64,000 nucleotides of DNA from positions 186,001-250,000 of the forward strand of contig NZ_AWXC01000008.1 of assembly GCF_000479005.1 (NCBI RefSeq), written 5' to 3'. Below the pieces are notes generated by a model, which was not told the origin of the DNA, ran no database searches, and saw nothing but the letters and a program-made list of their open reading frames with translations. A program made the position numbers and the translations under genes. How positions within the stretch are numbered: the stretch's first letter is position 1; each line of letters starts with the position of its first letter. The DNA is from Prevotella sp. BV3P1. Its GTDB lineage: Bacteria > Bacteroidota > Bacteroidia > Bacteroidales > Bacteroidaceae. This document shows positions 53,742 to 63,671 of the stretch, in pieces.

Positions 53742-54836
53742 ATGGTCAATAGAAGAGAATTTATCAAAAAGACGGCACTCGCAGGAGCAGCTATAACGAT
53801 GGCCCCGATAGCAAAGGGAGCCAACCAACTGACAAAAACAGAGAATCTGCTCAATACGCAAGGAAAAGGCGTTAGTGGCTCTCTCATCGTTCCGAAGAAC
53901 AACGGACTGAAGATAACCGGTACTTTTTTAGATGAGATATCCCATGACATTCCTCACCAAAACTGGGGAGAAAAAGAATGGGATCAGGATTTCAAGTACA
54001 TGAAGGCCATTGGCATTGATACCGTGATTGTCATTCGCTGTGGGTACCGTAAATTCATGACCTATCCCTCCGAGTATCTTGTTAAGAAGCATGGATGTTA
54101 TATGCCGTCTGTCGATTTGATAGACATGTATCTCCGCCTGGCCGATCGATACGGCATGAAGTTCTACTTTGGCCTTTACGATTCTGGTCGATACTGGGAC
54201 ACGGGCGATATGTCTTGGGAGATTGAGGACAACAAATATGTCATCGATGAAGTGTGGAAGCGATACGGTCACCATAAGAGCTTTAAAGGATGGTACATCA
54301 GCACCGAGATTAGTAGACAGACCAAAGGTGCCATTCCCACGTTCCATGCGCTTGGCAAGCAGTGCAAGGATGTTTCGGATGGCTTGCCAGTATTTATCTC
54401 TCCATGGATTGACGGAAAGAAAGCGGTGATGGGTACACAGCAGCTCAGCAAAGCTCAAGCAGTTTCCGTGGAGGAACATGAGCGTGAATGGAACGAGATC
54501 TTCGATGGTATACACGACGTGGTTGATGCCTGTGCTTTCCAAGATGGGCACATCGACTATGATGAGTTGGATGCTTTCTTCTCAGTGAACAAAAAGTTGG
54601 CCGACAGGTATGGAATGCAATGTTGGACCAATGCCGAATCGTTCGACCGCGACATGCCCATCAGGTTCTTGCCGATTAAATTTGACAAGCTGAGAATGAA
54701 GCTGGAAGCTGCCAAGCGTTGTCATTACGACAAAGCCATTACGTTCGAATTCTCCCACTTTATGAGTCCACAGTCGGCCTACATCCAGGCACATCACCTG
54801 TACGACCGTTATAAAGAATATTTCAATATCAGGTAA
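53742..54836 (+). CDS. DUF4434-type putative glycoside-hydrolase-like protein with Tat signal
   Basis: The 364-residue protein begins with a twin-arginine-type signal (VNRREFIKKTALAGAAITMA), suggesting folded export. The rest fits a TIM-barrel of the DUF4434 type: TFLDEISHDIPHQNWGEKEW, GIDTVIVIRCGYR, DRYGMKFYFGLYDSG, GWYISTEISRQ with an acidic residue at a strand end, and CAFQDGHIDYDELD. A glycosidase role is inferred from the fold and from the locus; no activity is known to me. A truncated paralogue lies at 47803. The sugar porter gene follows after 18 bases. Confidence 0.8.
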   Translation: MVNRREFIKKTALAGAAITMAPIAKGANQLTKTENLLNTQGKGVSGSLIVPKNNGLKITGTFLDEISHDIPHQNWGEKEWDQDFKYMKAIGIDTVIVIRCGYRKFMTYPSEYLVKKHGCYMPSVDLIDMYLRLADRYGMKFYFGLYDSGRYWDTGDMSWEIEDNKYVIDEVWKRYGHHKSFKGWYISTEISRQTKGAIPTFHALGKQCKDVSDGLPVFISPWIDGKKAVMGTQQLSKAQAVSVEEHEREWNEIFDGIHDVVDACAFQDGHIDYDELDAFFSVNKKLADRYGMQCWTNAESFDRDMPIRFLPIKFDKLRMKLEAAKRCHYDKAITFEFSHFMSPQSAYIQAHHLYDRYKEYFNIR

Positions 54837-54854
54837 TCAATAGTTTTCCATATT

Positions 54855-56252
54855 ATGAATGATTCTTCCGTAAAACTGGGATATGTGTTTTATCTGGCGC
54901 TGGCTGCGGCATTGGGCGGACTGCTCTTTGGGTATGACACGGCCGTCATATCAGGCACCATAGACCAGGTCACGAGTCAGTTTTCGCTCAACGTTTTACA
55001 GCAGGGCTGGTATGTGGGTTGCGCATTAATAGGTTCTATCATAGGCGTGGCTTTCGCCGGTTGGTTAAGTGACGAGATTGGACGCAAGCCTGCCATGTTC
55101 CTGTCCGCCATCTTGTTCACGGTCTCAGCCATCGGGTGTGCCATCACCCCTACGTTCAATTGGTTAGTGATTTATCGTATCGTGGGCGGTGTTGGTATCG
55201 GCGTGGTATCAATTGTCGCACCCATGTACATATCAGAGGTTTCCGTTTCGCAATACCGCGGCAGGATGGTGTCCCTCTACCAGTTGGCCATAACAGTTGG
55301 CTTCCTGGCTGCCTACTTGGTCAACTTCTTGCTCTTGGGTGTTTCTCAAAGCCATTCTTTCGCATCTTCACAGTTCCAACTGATATTTGTGGATGAGGTG
55401 TGGCGAGGGATGTTGGGCATGGAAACGATTCCTGCATTGTTCTTCTTCATCCTTTTGTTCTTCATTCCAGAGAGTCCGCGTTGGCTGGTCGTTCGTAACA
55501 AAAGCCATAAGGCCACCCTCATTCTTGAAAAATTCTTTTCTGAAAAGAAAGAAGTGGATGCCGTTGTCAGTGAGGTACAATCCAATCTGGCCTCGCAAGT
55601 TAAGACCGACTGGCATCAACTTCTACGTCCGGGAATCTTCACTGCTGTCGTCGTCGGAGTGTGCATCGCCATTCTCGGACAATTCATGGGTGTGAATGCC
55701 GTGTTGTATTATGGCCCTTCTATCTTCAAGGATGCAGGCATGACAGATCCTTTGTTCTGCCAAGTTCTGGTGGGCATCGTCAATTGTGTCACTACTATCC
55801 TGGCCATGAGTATTATCGACAAGGTAGGAAGAAAAAAACTTATCTATTATGGTGTGTCTGGCATGATACTGTCGTTACTGATGATTGCTTTCTATTTTGC
55901 ATTCACAGAGGCGTTGAACCTTTCGGTCTATTTCATGCTTTCATTCTTTCTCTTCTATGTGTTTTGCTGCGCCATCTCTATCAGTGCGGTGGTTTGGGTA
56001 CTGCTTTCCGAGATGTATCCCAACAGTGTCAGAGGCGTTGCCATGTCCATAGCCGGCTTCGCATTATGGATAGGAACCTATCTTGTGGGACAGCTCACAC
56101 CATGGATGCTCACATCGCTGACACCTGCCGGTACGTTTATCTTCTTTGCTATCATGTGTCTGCCTTACATGTTCATCATGTGGAAATATATTCCGGAAAC
56201 CGCCGGCATGTCATTGGAAGAAATAGAACGCTACTGGACCAAACGCAAATAA
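54855..56252 (+). CDS. sugar porter (MFS, SP family)
   Basis: The 465-residue protein has twelve membrane segments and the sugar porter signatures: GGLLFGYDTAVISGT near the start, WLSDEIGRKPAM in the first half, PESPRWLVVRNK before the central loop, IIDKVGRKKL in the second half and PETAGMSLEEIE at the end. These place it with XylE/GalP-like proton symporters of the inner membrane. A short extra hydrophilic loop lies near residues 160-180. In this locus it probably imports the monosaccharide released in the periplasm, perhaps GlcNAc, ManNAc or sialic acid; the family alone cannot decide. Confidence 0.93.
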   Translation: MNDSSVKLGYVFYLALAAALGGLLFGYDTAVISGTIDQVTSQFSLNVLQQGWYVGCALIGSIIGVAFAGWLSDEIGRKPAMFLSAILFTVSAIGCAITPTFNWLVIYRIVGGVGIGVVSIVAPMYISEVSVSQYRGRMVSLYQLAITVGFLAAYLVNFLLLGVSQSHSFASSQFQLIFVDEVWRGMLGMETIPALFFFILLFFIPESPRWLVVRNKSHKATLILEKFFSEKKEVDAVVSEVQSNLASQVKTDWHQLLRPGIFTAVVVGVCIAILGQFMGVNAVLYYGPSIFKDAGMTDPLFCQVLVGIVNCVTTILAMSIIDKVGRKKLIYYGVSGMILSLLMIAFYFAFTEALNLSVYFMLSFFLFYVFCCAISISAVVWVLLSEMYPNSVRGVAMSIAGFALWIGTYLVGQLTPWMLTSLTPAGTFIFFAIMCLPYMFIMWKYIPETAGMSLEEIERYWTKRK

Positions 56253-56307
56253 CTGGTTTGTTCCAGTGAAACTCACGGATAATACCCAAATAATGTATCA
56301 TAGCAAC

Positions 56308-58272
56308 ATGAAAAAGATTTTGTTACTGTTACTGTTGTCGTGCTCGCTTTCGATGCATGCTGCCAACCCTAAGCCTTTCACGATTCCCGAACTCAAGACT
56401 TGGTACGGTGGCAAAGGCTCTTTTGTGCCTACAAAAGCATCGCGCATTGTGTACACTGGCAATGACAAGCGTGTGGCAATGGCTCTCGAAGTGTTTGCTG
56501 CCGACTACCAGAAGATGTTCAACACCTCGCTGCCCATCGTGAAAGACAAGGCTCGTTTAGGTGATTTCGCATTTACCGTCAGCACCAAAAAGGGCTCCAA
56601 AACAAACGCAGGCGACGAGGCTTACAAAATTAATATCGGGCGTGTAGCCCGTGTGGAAGCTGCTACACCCCAAGGCATCCACTGGGCAACGCGTACCATT
56701 CTGCAACTGTGTAGGCAGAACGTGGGATGTACCATGCCTCGGGGCACCATCATTGACGCTCCTGCCTATCCCACCCGGGGATTCATGCTCGACTGTGGTC
56801 GAAAGTTTTTCACCATGCGTGTGCTCAGACAATATGTGCAAATGTTGTCTTATTACAAAATGAACACACTGCACATCCATCTAAATGATAATGGGCACCG
56901 CCAATTTTTCAACGACGATTTCGACAGCACGCCAACGGCGTTCAGGTTGGAATGCGACACCTATCCAGGCTTGACGGCGCGCGACGGGCACTATACTAAA
57001 GAAGAATTTAGAAGCCTGCAACGATATGCCGACAGTCTTGGGGTGGAGATTATACCCGAGATTGATTTCCCGGCACACTCGCTCGCCTTTACTCGTTACA
57101 AGCCTGAATTAGCCAGTAAGAAATACGGGAAAGACCATTTGGATTTATTCAAACCCGAAACATACACTTTCTTGGACGCGTTGCTCAAAGAGTATCTTGA
57201 CGGTGACGAACCTGTTTTCAGCGGAAAATACATGCACATTGGCACCGATGAATATGCCAACGAGGACAAGCAAGTGGTGGAGAAGTTTAGGTACCTCACG
57301 GATAGATACATTAAATATGTGGAAAAATTCGGTAAGAAGGCTATGATATGGGGCCAGCAGACACATGCCAAAGGCACCACGCCCATCAAAGTAAAAGATG
57401 TCACCATGCAGATTTGGAACAACAACTACGCAAATCCTCACTCCATGGACAGCTTGGGGTACGACATCATCAGCATCCCCGACTGGCAAGTGTACATCGT
57501 ACCCAAGGCTGGTTACTACCACGATTATCTTGACATCAAGAAATTATACCAGAATTGGACGCCCGCTCATATAGGCGACGTGGTGTTCCCCGAAGGTCAT
57601 CGAAGCATCAAAGGTGGAATGTTTGCTGTTTGGAACGACCACATCGGCAATGGCATCAGCGCGCAAGACGTGCACTACAGGTTCTTCCCCGCTTTGCAAA
57701 CGCTTTCCACTAAAACGTGGTCGGGTATAAGCACCACGTTCTCATTTGAGCAATTTGACTCTCTGCGCAAGACCTTAGATGAAGCTCCAGGACTGAACGT
57801 GGCCGGCTACTATCCACAGGGTACCATCTTGAAACGGGCGCAAGTGAACCGTGGAGACCGTATGCCCATAGACCAAGTGGGCTGGGATTACGAGGTAGCG
57901 TTCGACATTGACTACGCATCCGAGGAAAAGGGAACCATATTGTTCAGCTCCGATGATGCCACTTTCTACCTGTCAGACCCCATCAACGGACTAATCGGGT
58001 TCAGCAGGGACGGTTATCTCTACAACTTCGGCTACCAACTATTGCCAGGCGAGAAGGTCAACATGAAAATTCGAGGCGACCGCACCGAGACCTCACTGTG
58101 GGTTAACGGGCAAATGGTGAGCAGACTTAACGTGCTGAAATTAAGAAATGTGGATTACAACCAGATGCATTATTTCCGCACCTTAGTCTTTCCGTTGATG
58201 AAAGCGGGAAGCTCTTTTAAAAGCAAGGTAGCCAATCTGTTGGTAACCAGCCAACCTGATACTATTATCTAA
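56308..58272 (+). CDS. GH20 beta-N-acetylhexosaminidase
   Basis: From the ATG at 56308 the product is 654 residues with a signal peptide (MKKILLLLLLSCSLSMHA); a GTG at 56266 is in frame but would bury it. An N-terminal GH20b domain (about 20-150) leads to the barrel with RGFMLDCGRKFFTMRVL, NTLHIHLNDN, EIIPEIDFPAHS and the catalytic Asp-Glu pair in MHIGTDEYANED. A C-terminal beta domain (about 520-650) may bind carbohydrate. GH20 enzymes release terminal GlcNAc or GalNAc by substrate-assisted catalysis. It fits the host-glycan theme set by the epimerase and the acetylesterase. Confidence 0.94.
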   Translation: MKKILLLLLLSCSLSMHAANPKPFTIPELKTWYGGKGSFVPTKASRIVYTGNDKRVAMALEVFAADYQKMFNTSLPIVKDKARLGDFAFTVSTKKGSKTNAGDEAYKINIGRVARVEAATPQGIHWATRTILQLCRQNVGCTMPRGTIIDAPAYPTRGFMLDCGRKFFTMRVLRQYVQMLSYYKMNTLHIHLNDNGHRQFFNDDFDSTPTAFRLECDTYPGLTARDGHYTKEEFRSLQRYADSLGVEIIPEIDFPAHSLAFTRYKPELASKKYGKDHLDLFKPETYTFLDALLKEYLDGDEPVFSGKYMHIGTDEYANEDKQVVEKFRYLTDRYIKYVEKFGKKAMIWGQQTHAKGTTPIKVKDVTMQIWNNNYANPHSMDSLGYDIISIPDWQVYIVPKAGYYHDYLDIKKLYQNWTPAHIGDVVFPEGHRSIKGGMFAVWNDHIGNGISAQDVHYRFFPALQTLSTKTWSGISTTFSFEQFDSLRKTLDEAPGLNVAGYYPQGTILKRAQVNRGDRMPIDQVGWDYEVAFDIDYASEEKGTILFSSDDATFYLSDPINGLIGFSRDGYLYNFGYQLLPGEKVNMKIRGDRTETSLWVNGQMVSRLNVLKLRNVDYNQMHYFRTLVFPLMKAGSSFKSKVANLLVTSQPDTII

Positions 58273-58315
58273 CAATCGTCGCACTAATAATTTACAAACC
58301 TAATATCTAAATTAT

Positions 58316-58666
58316 ATGGAACTTTCAAAACAATTAAAATTCTTAGAGAAAGGTCTTTTCTCGATTGTTTTGCTATCAGGTTTATCGGGAATGGCAAATG
58401 TGACAAACGCATCTACCACACAAATCTCGAAAACTGATTTTGTACAGCAATCGCAAAAGACCGTGACAGGTATCGTTCTTGACGATCGGGGCGACCCTGT
58501 CATCGGAGCAAGTGTCAGCTTGAAAGGTGAAAAAACTGGTGCCGTAACTGACATCGATGGAAAATTTACTATTCGTACAGATGGAAATGCTGTCCTGGTT
58601 GTCTCATATATAGGATTTGAGCAACAGACCGTTTCCGTCACGAATAAAAATGCTTGTGTATTATAA
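58316..58666 (+). pseudogene. remnant of a SusC-like receptor (N-terminal domain only)
   Basis: The 116-residue frame has an N-terminal hydrophobic segment and a carboxypeptidase-regulatory-like domain (about 48-115: TVTGIVLDDRGDPVIGASVS, KTGAVTDIDGKFTIRTDG, VVSYIGFEQQTVSV). In SusC proteins this domain leads straight into the plug; here a stop follows NKNACVL. The intact SusC gene begins 63 bases later with its own signal peptide and equivalent domain. This looks like what is left of a second SusC after deletion, although a free-standing domain cannot be excluded. Confidence 0.75.
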
Positions 58667-58728
58667 AATATCACCCTATATTTATCCAAAATAAAAAACA
58701 TAATATTATTTTATAATGAAATAAAGCT

Positions 58729-61700
58729 ATGAAGGATTTTAAGAAATTGCAATTGACATCTCAAGCTGTGCGACATTTTTCGTTGACAGTGATAGCTCTT
58801 GTTGCTTTTGTGCTTCCGATAGAAGCGCAGAATGTAATCAGAGGTATTATTAGAGATGCTACAGGAGAACCACTTCCAGGTGTGAGTGTGGTTGTCAAAG
58901 GACGAACTGGTATTGGAACTGTTTCTAATGCGGATGGAATCTATACTATTCCGGCTGGTAGTGGAGACGTGTTGCGTTTTTCATATGTCGGCATGAAGGC
59001 TCGTGAGGTTAAGGTTGGCAAGCAATCTGTACTCGATGTAGAGTTGATAGACGACAACCTTCTGAACGATGTGGTGGTGATAGGTTATGGCAAGGCCCGC
59101 AAGCAATCGCTCACCGGAGCCGTCTCTGCCATAGACGGGGCAGAGTTGGTCAAGGCTCCTTCCACAAATATTTCTACCTTGTTAGGTGGTCGTTTGGCTG
59201 GTCTCACTTCAGTGCAGACTTCTGGAGAGCCTGGCAAAGACTTCGCTTCGCTTCGCATCCGTGGCTCACAATATGGAGCTCTGTATGTTGTTGATGGTAT
59301 TCCGAGGTCTATTAATGATATAGATCCCAATGACGTGGCCTCGGTATCCGTGCTGAAAGACGCAGCCTCGGCAGCTGTATATGGACTTAATGCAGCAGGA
59401 GGTGTGGTGATAGTGACGACCAAACGAGGTAACGAAGGCAAACCTCGGATTTCGTACGATGGGCAGTATGGTATCTCGGTCAATGCCAATTTCCCGCAGT
59501 TTATGAACGGGCCTGAGTTTGCCCACTTCTACAACATGGCCGACATGATGGATAAGCTCACAGGCACAACGCTCAAGAGCCGCGAGGACTATAAGCCGAT
59601 ATTCTCTCGCGAAAATGTGGAAGCCATGTTGAATGGTGATCCATCTGATGGCTGGGATAATGTTGATTACATAGGTAAAGTATTTGGTACGGGTACGAAT
59701 ATGAAACACAACGTCACGCTTCAAGGTGGTACACCTGATACACATTATTACCTTGCCGGTGGCTTTATGAACCAAAAGGGTAATATCAGTAACTTCGATT
59801 TCCGCCGTTATAATATGCGAATAAATCTCGACTCAAAGTTGGGGCGTGATTGGAAGGTAATCTTTGGCGCAGTAGGAAGTGTCGGTCGTCGTTCTACTCC
59901 TGCTTACAACTCCGGCGGAGCCGATGACGGATCGGAAGGAAGTGGTGAAGTGGGCTGGCTGTCTATTGGTCACCAAGCCATTATGATGCACCCATACCTG
60001 CCAGAAACCTATAAAGGCCTCTATACCGCAACGATTCCGAACAATGCCTCTGCGAGTTACAGCCCACTAGCTGCCATACACAACTCGGGCTACAAGAAGA
60101 CCCGCAGCTTGGATCTCAACACCAACCTGAGCATCGAATACGCTGCACCTTGGCTCCCCGGATTAACGTTCAAGGCTACCGGTTCTTACGATTATGAGAC
60201 GTCACACAATAAGAATCTTGATACGCCATATAAGACTTACTCAATGTCTAGGGCTGTCGACAACTTCGGAGCATTTGTTCTTAACGACGACCCTCGCGAC
60301 GTTTCAGCCAACATGAACCATGTGGGCGAGGGACAATATAACAATGAACAGCTCATGGGGCAGCTGGGAATCGAATATGTCAGAGGTTTTGGCAACCATC
60401 ATGTTGATGGCATGTTGTTGGTAGAAGGTCGTGACATTAAGTCGAACAGCTTCGGAGCCTATGCCTATCATATTCCATTTGTTGAGCTTCCTGAGCTCTC
60501 TTTGGGTGATGCCATTCCCAATCCGATATCAGGCTACAGCACGCACAATCGGATGGCAGGCTATGTTTTCCGTTTCAAATACGACTATGCCAATAAATAT
60601 CTTGCCGAGTTCAGTGGCCGATATGATGGCTCCTACAATTTCAATGGCAACGTGTCAAGCAAGCGTTGGGGCTTCTTCCCCTCTTTCTCGGCAGCTTGGC
60701 GTATCTCTAGTGAGCCTTTCATGGCATCCACTCACTCATGGCTCAACGACCTGAAACTACGTGGTTCCATCGGCTTGGTGGGTAATGATGGAGTGCCTGC
60801 CTACTCTTTTTTGAGTACATATAGCTTTGGCAACAACCGCATCTTCAACGGGGCAGCCTATCGTTCGCTCTACACCACGAGCATTGCCAATCCTAATCTC
60901 ACCTGGTCGAAGACCCGTACACAAAACATCGGCTTCAATGCCACCCTGTGGGATGCGTTGCTTGATATTGAGTTTGACTGGTTCTATAACCTCAATTATG
61001 ACCTGCTTTCGAGCAATGGTGGTGACAAAGCTCCCTCTATGGGCGGCTATTACCCAACCTATGTGAACAACAACCGCTATTGTAATTATGGTATGGAGTG
61101 GCAGATTACCCATCGCAACCATTTCAATCTCATGGGTAAGCCGTTCAACTATAATATTGGTATCAACATGACTTTGGCCAAGAGCAAGTGGCTCCGTTAC
61201 CCCGACGCCCCCAATACGATGGAATGGCGCAAGGTGGTGGGCACCTCTGTCGATGCCTACAATGCATGGGTGGCAGATGGATTGTTCCGTTCTGAGGAGG
61301 AGATTACTAACTCCGCCTGGTATGGAACACGTCCTAATCTTGGCGACATCAAGTATAAAGACCTCAATGGTGATGGTGTCATCAGCGAGCAAGATAAGTC
61401 GCGAATCGGTCGGAGCAATCGGCCGGAGGTGATGATGGGACTTAATCTTGGCGCTTCGTGGAACGGTTTCGACTTGGCCATGCTCTTCAGTGCGGGCTTC
61501 AAGTTTGATGTTTCTCTTTTGGGAACCTACTATAATGGCTATGACGACAACACTGTATGGTCGCAGACTTTCAAGGAGGGAGCCAACTCGCCTCTGTGGT
61601 TGGTACAGAACTCCTATAGTATTGACAATCCTTCAGGACAGTATCCCCGCTTAACCCTTGGTAATTTGAGCCATGGAGGCGACAACGGACTTGCCTCTAC

Positions 61701-61938
61701 TTTCTGGATGAAAAAGGGCGACTATGTGCGCCTCAAAGACTTCCAGCTGGGCTATACTTTCCCGGCATTGTGGACCAAAGCTCTACACATTCAGAAACTG
61801 AGGATATATGTAGAGGGTTCCAACATTTTCACATTAGACAATCTTCCCAAGGGCATTGACCCTGAGTCGCCTCGTGTGAACAATGGCTACTATCCACAGC
61901 AACGCACTTTCCTAGGCGGCATGAATATTACATTCTAA
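58729..61938 (+). CDS. susC: SusC/RagA-type TonB-dependent glycan transporter
   Basis: The 1069-residue protein has a signal peptide (LTVIALVAFVLPIEAQ), a carboxypeptidase-regulatory-like domain (about 33-105, IRGIIRDATGEPLPGVSVVV), a short LNDVVVIGYGKARKQSLTGA link, the plug (about 125-235, LRIRGSQYGALYVVDGIPRS, DAASAAVYGLNAAGGVVIVT) and a long barrel ending GGMNITF. SusC proteins form the TonB-powered outer-membrane channel that takes up oligosaccharides captured by SusD. The typical (L/V)YVVDG and AAAxYG motifs are present. SusD follows after 20 bases. Confidence 0.96.
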   Translation: MKDFKKLQLTSQAVRHFSLTVIALVAFVLPIEAQNVIRGIIRDATGEPLPGVSVVVKGRTGIGTVSNADGIYTIPAGSGDVLRFSYVGMKAREVKVGKQSVLDVELIDDNLLNDVVVIGYGKARKQSLTGAVSAIDGAELVKAPSTNISTLLGGRLAGLTSVQTSGEPGKDFASLRIRGSQYGALYVVDGIPRSINDIDPNDVASVSVLKDAASAAVYGLNAAGGVVIVTTKRGNEGKPRISYDGQYGISVNANFPQFMNGPEFAHFYNMADMMDKLTGTTLKSREDYKPIFSRENVEAMLNGDPSDGWDNVDYIGKVFGTGTNMKHNVTLQGGTPDTHYYLAGGFMNQKGNISNFDFRRYNMRINLDSKLGRDWKVIFGAVGSVGRRSTPAYNSGGADDGSEGSGEVGWLSIGHQAIMMHPYLPETYKGLYTATIPNNASASYSPLAAIHNSGYKKTRSLDLNTNLSIEYAAPWLPGLTFKATGSYDYETSHNKNLDTPYKTYSMSRAVDNFGAFVLNDDPRDVSANMNHVGEGQYNNEQLMGQLGIEYVRGFGNHHVDGMLLVEGRDIKSNSFGAYAYHIPFVELPELSLGDAIPNPISGYSTHNRMAGYVFRFKYDYANKYLAEFSGRYDGSYNFNGNVSSKRWGFFPSFSAAWRISSEPFMASTHSWLNDLKLRGSIGLVGNDGVPAYSFLSTYSFGNNRIFNGAAYRSLYTTSIANPNLTWSKTRTQNIGFNATLWDALLDIEFDWFYNLNYDLLSSNGGDKAPSMGGYYPTYVNNNRYCNYGMEWQITHRNHFNLMGKPFNYNIGINMTLAKSKWLRYPDAPNTMEWRKVVGTSVDAYNAWVADGLFRSEEEITNSAWYGTRPNLGDIKYKDLNGDGVISEQDKSRIGRSNRPEVMMGLNLGASWNGFDLAMLFSAGFKFDVSLLGTYYNGYDDNTVWSQTFKEGANSPLWLVQNSYSIDNPSGQYPRLTLGNLSHGGDNGLASTFWMKKGDYVRLKDFQLGYTFPALWTKALHIQKLRIYVEGSNIFTLDNLPKGIDPESPRVNNGYYPQQRTFLGGMNITF

Positions 61939-61958
61939 TTTTATAAACAGTTTGAACT

Positions 61959-63608
61959 ATGAAAGCTAAATATTTAGGATTATGTTTGATGATGGCCATA
62001 GCAGGACTTTCTTCTTGTAATGACTTTCTGAATATTGATCCAACTGACAAAGCTACCAACAAGATGGTATGGAAAAATACAGAATATGCAGAGATGGCTG
62101 TCAACTATTTTTATGCTGACATCCCATATCTGGGTAGCTTCAACAACTATCAATGTGCGGCGGGAATGACCGAAGGCCTTACTGATGAGTTGAAATACGG
62201 TAACATGACCTATAATGCTGAGATGTATATTCCAAATGAAATATCGTATGGTGGCATAGCATTGTCGGCTCATTACACCGATGTCTATCTGGGTATTTGG
62301 GGTAGCACCTACGAGGAAATTCGTCGGGCGAATGAGGCATTGGGTAAACTGAAGGAAAGCACTATCGCCGATAAAGACAAGAGTCGCTTGGAAGGCGAGC
62401 TGCGATTTTTCCGTGGAATGTACTACTTTGAGCTGTTGAAGCGTTACCATCAGGCCATTATCTATGATGAAGACCTGTCGAAGATCAGCACGGATCATGC
62501 CCTTGGCACTGAACAGGAGGGCTGGGACTATGTGTACAACGATCTGAAGTTTGCTGGCGAAAACCTCCCCGTGAGCAAAAGCGCAAAAGGCAGGCTGACC
62601 AGTGGGGCTGCCTACGCCCTGATGTCTCGGGCTATGCTCTATTGCAAGAGATGGGAAGCCGTGCAAGAGGCCGCCAAGAAGGTGATCGCCATGGGCTACG
62701 AACTCACGCCCAACTATGCTGACGCATTTACCGATGGCAACAGCGAGGCAATTCTGCAGTATAGTTATGGGGCTGCTGAGAAGGTGACTCACAACTTCGA
62801 CGGCTACTATGCGCCGGCTAGCGACCATGTGGTCAATGGCAATGCGATGTATGGTGGTTATGCTACTCCCACCCAGGATATGGTAGAGGAATATGAACTT
62901 GCCACCGGTGGATCGGCTAACTGGAATGCCTGGCACACCACGACAGGCACCAATGCCGAGCCCCCTTACGCTTCGTTGGAGCCTCGATTCAAGGCCACCA
63001 TACTCTTTAATGGGGCTCATTGGCGCAACCGCGTCATAGAACCATATATCGGTGGTGGCGATGGATGGTGCACTTGGGAGTCCGACGCCACTACGCTGGG
63101 TCGAACGACGACAGGCTATTATCTGCGTAAACTGGTAGATGAGAAACACGACTACTCACTGACGCAAGCCAGCACTCAGCCTTGGATAGCCTGCAGGTTG
63201 GGTGAAGTCTACCTCAACTATGCCGAGGCTTGCTATCGGTTGGGAGACAACACCACGACGATGGAGTATATTAATAAGGTGAGGTCACGCGTCAGTCTAC
63301 CTGCAGTCAAAGGGTTGAGCGGAGATAATCTCTTTGCTGCCTTGCGCCATGAACGTAAGGTAGAGCTGGCTTTCGAGGGCTTGTATTATTGGGACATGAG
63401 ACGCTGGGGGCTGTCACAGAGTGCTTTCACTGGCATCCGTCGTCATGGACTGAAGATTGAGAAGGATGCCAACGGTTCGTTCAATTATACTTACGTCACC
63501 GTCGACAACCAAAACATGAACTATCCGGCGAAGCTAAATCGTTTCCCAGTACCACAGGATGAGCTCGAAAGCAATAGTTTAATCGAACAATTTAACGAGT
63601 GGAAGTAA
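61959..63608 (+). CDS. susD: SusD/RagB-type surface glycan-binding lipoprotein
   Basis: The 549-residue protein has a lipoprotein signal (LMMAIAGLSSC, then NDFLNIDPTDKAT) and the SusD pattern: the N-terminal DFLNIDP motif, the helical TPR region (RRANEALGKLKESTI, GELRFFRGMYYFELLKRYH) and the C-terminal LRHERKVELAFEGLYYWDMR motif that marks nearly all family members, ending with FPVPQDELESNSLI. It caps the SusC barrel at the cell surface and binds glycan. Length is at the upper part of the usual range. Confidence 0.96.
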   Translation: MKAKYLGLCLMMAIAGLSSCNDFLNIDPTDKATNKMVWKNTEYAEMAVNYFYADIPYLGSFNNYQCAAGMTEGLTDELKYGNMTYNAEMYIPNEISYGGIALSAHYTDVYLGIWGSTYEEIRRANEALGKLKESTIADKDKSRLEGELRFFRGMYYFELLKRYHQAIIYDEDLSKISTDHALGTEQEGWDYVYNDLKFAGENLPVSKSAKGRLTSGAAYALMSRAMLYCKRWEAVQEAAKKVIAMGYELTPNYADAFTDGNSEAILQYSYGAAEKVTHNFDGYYAPASDHVVNGNAMYGGYATPTQDMVEEYELATGGSANWNAWHTTTGTNAEPPYASLEPRFKATILFNGAHWRNRVIEPYIGGGDGWCTWESDATTLGRTTTGYYLRKLVDEKHDYSLTQASTQPWIACRLGEVYLNYAEACYRLGDNTTTMEYINKVRSRVSLPAVKGLSGDNLFAALRHERKVELAFEGLYYWDMRRWGLSQSAFTGIRRHGLKIEKDANGSFNYTYVTVDNQNMNYPAKLNRFPVPQDELESNSLIEQFNEWK

Positions 63609-63625
63609 ATATTTTAACCATTCTC

Positions 63626-63646
63626 CGGTCACGGCACCCGTGACCG
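63626..63646 (+). other. short perfect hairpin between susD and the next lipoprotein gene
   Basis: CGGTCACGG (63626-63634) pairs fully with CCGTGACCG (63638-63646) around a 3-base loop. No T-run follows, so it is unlikely to terminate. Such a stem between cistrons could slow 3' decay of the susCD part of the message. Confidence 0.6.
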
Positions 63647-63671
63647 AAGACAAGCAGACAATTTGCGAATT

